Of a DNA stretch of 9,620 nt, positions 6,193 through 9,620 are shown piece by piece. Origin of the DNA: Comamonadaceae bacterium (GTDB taxonomy: Bacteria; Pseudomonadota; Gammaproteobacteria; Burkholderiales; Burkholderiaceae_C); NCBI GenBank assembly GCA_947374485.1, contig CANCCF010000366.1, positions 1 to 9,620 of the forward strand, written 5' to 3'. Within the stretch, counting starts at the first letter, position 1. Every line of letters begins with the position of its first letter. A model generated the notes under the pieces. The model had not been told where the DNA came from. It made no database searches and saw nothing but the letters and a program-made list of their open reading frames with translations. The position numbers and the translations under genes are program-made.

Positions 6193-7491
6193 ATGTTCGC
6201 TCTGGTTGATGGCAATAATTTTTACGTCAGTTGTGAGCGCGTGTTTCGACCCAGCTTGAACGGTCGTCCAGTGATTGTTCTGTCCTCAAATGACGGATGC
6301 GCGATTGCGCGCAGCAATGAGGCCAAGGCGCTGGGAATCAAGATGGGCGCGCCGTGGTTCGAGATCCGACACTTGGAAGAACAGGTGGGATTGGTTGCGC
6401 TGTCGGCCAACTTCGCCTTGTATGGGGACATGAGCGACCGCATGATGAGCATTGCTGCTGGGCTTGGGCCCGTCCAGGAGATTTACAGTATCGACGAGTC
6501 ATTCATTGGGCTTGATGGAGTTCGCGGCGATCTAACCAAGAGATCGCATGCCGTGCGCGACAGGATCAACCAATGGATCGGCATCCCATGCGGCGTAGGT
6601 ATTGGGGCCACCAAGACACTGGCCAAACTTGCCAACCACATTGCCAAAACTGCCGAAAGAAACCCCGGCAGCTACCCCGACAATCTAGCTACGGTTTGCA
6701 ATCTGGTGAACCTCCCTGGGTCTGATGTGGATGCCATATTGGCTGCGACTGATGTGGGCGAAGTGTGGGGGGTCGGTCGGCGCATCGGACAGCAACTTCG
6801 TGACACAGGCGTGAGGACAGTTCTCGACCTCGCAAGATTGAGTCCATCCATGGTTCGTGATCGTTGGAGCGTTGTGTTGGAGCGCACGGTGCGAGAGCTG
6901 CAGGGTGAACCTTGCATAAACATGGAGGAAGCGCCTGCGCCGAAGCAGCAGATTGCCTGCACCAGGTCATTCGGGCATCCCATTACCGACATCTCCCAGC
7001 TGATTGAAGCTGTCAGTGAATTCACAAGTCGTGCTGCAGCAAAATTGAGGCTGCAGTCTGGCCTGGCCGGTCAGATATTAGTCTTTGCCCACACGTCGCC
7101 GTTCCGGACTGGCCCCAAGTTTTCCAAAAGCGTTGTAACTCCATTACGACGGCCCACGGCAGACACGAGGCTCCTGGTCAAGGCGGCGGTCACGGGCATT
7201 TCCCAGTTCTACAAACCGGGATTCCAGCTCGCAAAGGCTGGAGTCATGCTTCTGGACTTAATGCCAAACAACGTGTTGCAGGGAGAGTTTGACTTTGACG
7301 CATCTGACACCCGTGATCGCAGCAAATTGATGGCGGCGATGGACTCCATCAACGATCGGTTTGGGCGTGGCGCCATACATGTCGGCAGTGCAGTCGGCAC
7401 AGGACCGCCTCGCGACTGGGCCATGCGTCAGGACCGGCTAACCCCCCAATACACGACCAAATGGAGCGATTTGCCGGTTGCTCGGGCATAG
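6193..7491 (+). CDS. umuC: UmuC, catalytic subunit of polymerase V, rebuilt at right end of element
   Basis: 432 aa (E. coli UmuC has 422), with AAAGG 9 nt before the ATG. This is a Y-family translesion polymerase: Asp6 (LVDGNNFYVSCE) and Asp101-Glu102 (YSIDESF) are the metal-binding catalytic residues. GVGIGATKTLAKLAN (134-148) belongs to the palm/fingers, the little-finger domain lies at ~245-355, QGEFDF (363-368) is a likely clamp-binding motif, and the DUF4113-type tail ends near TTKWSDLP. It looks intact and would replicate across lesions with UmuD'. The first 34 codons share ~70% nucleotide identity with the relic at 616-717 (72/102), with 29/34 identical residues, so they are not a recent duplication. 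Codons 35 onward are probably the original host gene. Expression now depends on transcription through the gin operon. Confidence 0.93.
   Translation: MFALVDGNNFYVSCERVFRPSLNGRPVIVLSSNDGCAIARSNEAKALGIKMGAPWFEIRHLEEQVGLVALSANFALYGDMSDRMMSIAAGLGPVQEIYSIDESFIGLDGVRGDLTKRSHAVRDRINQWIGIPCGVGIGATKTLAKLANHIAKTAERNPGSYPDNLATVCNLVNLPGSDVDAILAATDVGEVWGVGRRIGQQLRDTGVRTVLDLARLSPSMVRDRWSVVLERTVRELQGEPCINMEEAPAPKQQIACTRSFGHPITDISQLIEAVSEFTSRAAAKLRLQSGLAGQILVFAHTSPFRTGPKFSKSVVTPLRRPTADTRLLVKAAVTGISQFYKPGFQLAKAGVMLLDLMPNNVLQGEFDFDASDTRDRSKLMAAMDSINDRFGRGAIHVGSAVGTGPPRDWAMRQDRLTPQYTTKWSDLPVARA
6283..6301 (+). other. Right element junction (attR-like) inside rebuilt umuC
   Basis: Codons Ser32-Asn33-Asp34 of the second umuC end at 6294, the position equivalent to 717. 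From 6295 (GGATGCG) the sequence can be joined to the left relic without changing frame. The assignment relies on codon alignment with the left copy; the precise crossover base is not fixed. Confidence 0.55.
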
Positions 7492-7970
7492 TTCCCAGTT
7501 GTATTGACGGTGTCATTGGGATTCGACCTTGAATGGCTCTGATGGGCAGATGGTTTCAGCCAAACGACTTTTGAATCTGCCCGCTCTAAAACGGTCGTTC
7601 GTCTGCGCGCTGGAATGTCGGCAAACGGACCACGCTTTGTCAATTGCTCCGACCGCCATGAGCCAGTAGCGGTCGAAGAACTTTTCAAACTTTAGTTCGG
7701 CAGTAGGCACAAAGCGGTAGTGGCCGATTGCGATCTGCCGACTCCAAACCCGAAGCTGGAACCCCTCAATTTGAGTCAAATGTTGTTGTCACCGCCACTT
7801 CTACGATACCCATTAAAAGCCAGAAGTCACTTCTCTCAGAGTCAGTGTCCAGGCGTGCTGATAAAGTTGCTGTGCGAGGTAACAGGAGCCTGCAGATGGG
7901 CGTAAACAGATCGGTTTGCACTTATTGAATGGGCTTGTAACCAAGGTCATGGCAGACGTTGCTGTCAAGA
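7492..7970. other. Convergent intergenic region without a convincing gene
   Basis: 479 bp between the ends of umuC (plus) and the metal-binding protein gene (minus). Short open frames exist on both strands, but none has a good start or recognisable domain. Visible structures are a 7-bp stem hairpin at 7650-7675, a 13-bp palindrome ATTTGAGTCAAAT at 7769-7781, and CTGT-N8-ACAG at 7870-7885 followed by AGGAG and a ten-codon ORF (7896-7928). No umuC 3' remnant is seen here, which argues against the element's right end lying in this region. No strong T-tailed terminator is evident for either gene. Confidence 0.6.
7650..7675. repeat. Inverted repeat (7-bp stem, 12-base loop)
   Basis: CGACCGC and GCGGTCG face each other across 12 bases. 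Lacking a T-tract it is a weak terminator candidate; related CGGTCG words nearby (7589-7594) suggest a degenerate dispersed intergenic repeat. Confidence 0.35.
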
Positions 7971-8894
7971 TCAGTTCAGCTCCATGCCCTCCACAAGCTG
8001 TGTCACGTTGTGGCGCATCATCTGCAGGTAGGTAGCGCCAGGCTTGTCTGGGCCTGACAGCGCATCAACAAACAAGGTTGAGCCAACCCTTGCACCCGCA
8101 TCTTTGCTGATTTGTGCGATGAGTTTGGGGTTGCTCATGTTTTCTACAAATACCGCACGGATCTTTTCACGCTGGATCTGTTTGATGAGCTGCGCCACTT
8201 CCTTGGCGCTCGGTTCTGTATCGGCTTTCACGCCTCTTGGGGCCAAAAAGGTGATGCCGTACTGCGCAGCAAAGTATCCAAAGGCATCGTGCGAGGTAAT
8301 CACTTTGCGTTTTGGCGCAGGAATGGCGGCGAACTGCTCTTTGGCCCATGCGTCTAGTGTTTGCAGTTCTTTGACATAGGCCTCAGCGTTCGCCTGGTAC
8401 ATACTGGCACCTGCAGCGTCTACCTTGCCCAGGGCTGCTGCAATGTTGCGGGCGTAGAGCACCACGTTGTTCGGGTTTTGCCAAGCGTGGGGGTCGGTGG
8501 CATCGTGGCCATCTTCTTTCAGTTGACGCACCTTCACCCCCTTGGCTGCCACGAGTGCCTCGCCTTTGTAGCCTGCCGACTTGATCAGCTTTCCAGCCCA
8601 AGGCTCAAAGCCCAGCCCGTTGGTCACGACCAGTTTGCTGGCCAGAATGGTTTTGACATCGGTGGGCTTGGGCTCGAACATATGCGCGTCTTCGTCCGGC
8701 CCCACTAGCGTGGTGACTGTGACGCGGTCGCCGCCTACCACCCCGACGATATCGCCCAGAATACTGAAGCTGGCCATGACGGGCAGTTTTTCAGCGGCAA
8801 AGGCCGTGCTACCCAGAAAGGTCAGGGCAGTTGCGCTGGCCAGCAGAAGGCGCCGTGGCAGGTTGGTCAGGTGCACGGAGTTCAGGGTGTTCAT
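7971..8894 (-). CDS. Metal (probably zinc) ABC transporter periplasmic binding protein
   Basis: 307 aa from the ATG at 8894, chosen because AAGGA lies 10 nt upstream and an N-terminal signal peptide begins there; the frame extends further upstream but overlaps the permease gene. Signal peptide: RR at 14-15, a hydrophobic stretch to ~30, likely cut after AFA (33), so a soluble periplasmic protein. This is the ZnuA/TroA-type cluster A-I fold: ligands His71 (DEDAHMFEP), His136 (DPHAWQNP), His202 (TSHDAFGYF) and Asp277 (LFVDALS). A histidine at the third position favours zinc over manganese binders, which usually have Glu there. The His-rich loop of classical ZnuA is missing (residues ~125-135 are short), more like AztC-type proteins. 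It follows the permease gene after 34 bp, forming an operon. No Zur site was identified. Confidence 0.88.
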   Translation of the reverse strand: MNTLNSVHLTNLPRRLLLASATALTFLGSTAFAAEKLPVMASFSILGDIVGVVGGDRVTVTTLVGPDEDAHMFEPKPTDVKTILASKLVVTNGLGFEPWAGKLIKSAGYKGEALVAAKGVKVRQLKEDGHDATDPHAWQNPNNVVLYARNIAAALGKVDAAGASMYQANAEAYVKELQTLDAWAKEQFAAIPAPKRKVITSHDAFGYFAAQYGITFLAPRGVKADTEPSAKEVAQLIKQIQREKIRAVFVENMSNPKLIAQISKDAGARVGSTLFVDALSGPDKPGATYLQMMRHNVTQLVEGMELN

Positions 8895-8928
8895 AGGTCG
8901 TAGATCCTTGTTGTTGGCAAAGTGAAAT

Positions 8929-9620
8929 TCAGGCCACGCGGTGTCGGGTAGTCCACAGGCGCGGCAGCCAACCCTCGGGAGCGACAAGCAGCGACGCGAA
9001 ATACAGTGCGCCTGCGCAGCCAATGATGGTGGGGCCAGAGGGTGTGTCAAAGTGGTAAGACAGCAGCAGTCCAGCCGCACCTGCCAGCGCCGCTTGGGCG
9101 CTTGCGTTGATCAGTTGCGCGGGCAGCGCGTCGTGCCACAGGCGTGCGCTCACAGCGGGCAGCATCATCAGGCCTACTGCCATCAGCGTGCCCAGGGTTT
9201 GGAATCCCGCCACCAAGTTCACCACAACCAGCATCAAAAAGCCCTGGTGCCACACCCAAGGTCCAAAGGACTTGGCAAGCCTGCCGCCACGCCCACCACT
9301 GTAGTTCGCACTCAAGAACACCGGGTCAAAGGTTTCCAGCACCAGCCCCCGGTACATTGCGGCCAGCATCACTACGCTCACTGTGGCCACACCTGCCACC
9401 AGCAGCAGCCCCGCATTGTCTACGCCCAGGGCACTGCCAAACAAAATATGGAGCAAATCCACTTGCGTGCCGTTGCGGGAGATCAAGGTTACGCCCAAGG
9501 CCAGAGCTACTAAATAAATGGCTGCCAGACTGGCATCCTCTTTGAGCGTGGTGAAGCGGCTCACTGCCCCCGCAATGCCCGCCACCAACATACCCGCGAT
9601 CACACCTCCCAGCGCCATGG
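8929..9620 (-). CDS. Metal ABC transporter permease (ZnuB/ABC-3 family), 5' end outside window
   Basis: About 230 residues to the stop at 8929. The frame is still open at the window edge, and the ATG at 9618 is probably internal, so the N-terminus is missing. At least six hydrophobic segments are visible, and the family signature region reads FQTLGTLMAVGLMMLPAVSA, typical of the cytoplasmic-loop/TM region of ABC-3 permeases for Zn or Mn. It would form the inner-membrane channel receiving metal from the binding protein encoded next. An ATPase gene is expected further upstream, outside the window. Confidence 0.88.
   Translation of the reverse strand, partial: MALGGVIAGMLVAGIAGAVSRFTTLKEDASLAAIYLVALALGVTLISRNGTQVDLLHILFGSALGVDNAGLLLVAGVATVSVVMLAAMYRGLVLETFDPVFLSANYSGGRGGRLAKSFGPWVWHQGFLMLVVVNLVAGFQTLGTLMAVGLMMLPAVSARLWHDALPAQLINASAQAALAGAAGLLLSYHFDTPSGPTIIGCAGALYFASLLVAPEGWLPRLWTTRHRVA

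Larger units (their letters stand above)
718..6294 (+). mobile_element. GInt-like integrated element (ginABCD type) inserted in umuC
   Basis: A unit of about 5.6 kb holding three dissimilar tyrosine recombinases plus a small HTH/coiled-coil protein, the four-gene core that defines GInt islands; Tn554 (tnpABC) and RIT elements share parts of this plan. Boundaries are inferred: umuC homology ends after base 717, and a second umuC continues from 6295. Deleting 718-6294 joins Asn-Asn-Asp to Gly-Cys-Ala-Ile-Ala-Arg in frame, restoring a normal umuC. The last ~120 bp of the element are a replacement umuC 5' end. Described GInts carry cargo after ginD and an AT-rich 3' end; neither is seen. The exact crossover could shift by several bases. 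Alternatively, all of the second umuC is element cargo and the host 3' part has been lost. Confidence 0.8.

Noticed and set aside
718..6294. Interpretation as a RIT element
   Set aside because: RIT elements have three recombinases bounded by inverted repeats. Here a fourth small HTH gene is present and no terminal inverted repeat was found, so the GInt plan fits better.
6193..7491. Second umuC as a recent tandem duplication of the first
   Set aside because: The shared 102 bp are only about 70% identical and no downstream umuC sequence follows the left fragment, so insertion with a diverged replacement 5' end is a better explanation.
7513..7779. Minus-strand 88-codon frame in the intergenic region after umuC
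   Set aside because: No good start, no ribosome site and no recognisable domain. It overlaps the hairpin and looks like a degenerate intergenic repeat.
7492..7970. Right end of the element located after umuC
   Set aside because: If so, a host umuC remnant from codon 35 onward should follow, and none was recognised in this stretch.

Overview
The window looks like a Burkholderiales chromosome or large plasmid, probably Comamonadaceae (Acidovorax/Polaromonas-like). This rests on the protein style of the UmuD, UmuC, SRAP and metal-uptake genes and on moderately GC-rich codon use; no species can be named from the sequence alone.

Left edge (1-738): a divergent SOS module. On the minus strand is the start of an SRAP (YedK/HMCES-type) gene, cut by the window edge. 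On the plus strand is umuD, with a good LexA box between the two genes. umuD is followed, with a normal ribosome binding site, by only the first 34 codons of umuC. The reading frame then leaves umuC homology and stops six codons later.

Middle (about 718-6294): a compact mobile element of the three-recombinase type. It has five tightly overlapping genes on the plus strand: a 99-aa primase-fragment-like protein, three different tyrosine recombinases (390, 541 and 617 aa), and a 133-aa helix-turn-helix/coiled-coil protein. Three large tyrosine recombinases plus a small DNA-binding protein is the ginABCD signature of GInt islands, and is related in plan to Tn554 tnpABC and RIT elements. The element has entered umuC between codons 34 and 35. 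Its right end carries a substitute umuC 5' end with its own ribosome binding site and start, so a complete 432-codon umuC (6193-7491) is rebuilt. Joining base 717 directly to base 6295 restores an uninterrupted host umuC frame, which is the main support for the proposed boundaries. No cargo genes are seen between ginD and umuC, so this appears to be a minimal element.

Right part: 7492-7970 is a gene-poor convergent intergenic stretch with a small hairpin and a weak LexA-like site. It is followed on the minus strand by a metal (probably zinc) ABC uptake operon: a permease, cut by the window edge, then a periplasmic binding protein. This operon appears unrelated to the mobile element.

Working together: SRAP, UmuD and UmuC belong to the DNA-damage response. 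Because the element lies in the same direction inside the umuDC operon and no strong terminator is visible at the left junction, the recombinase genes could be read from the SOS promoter. The rebuilt umuC would then be expressed as the last gene of the gin transcript. That regulatory link is inferred.
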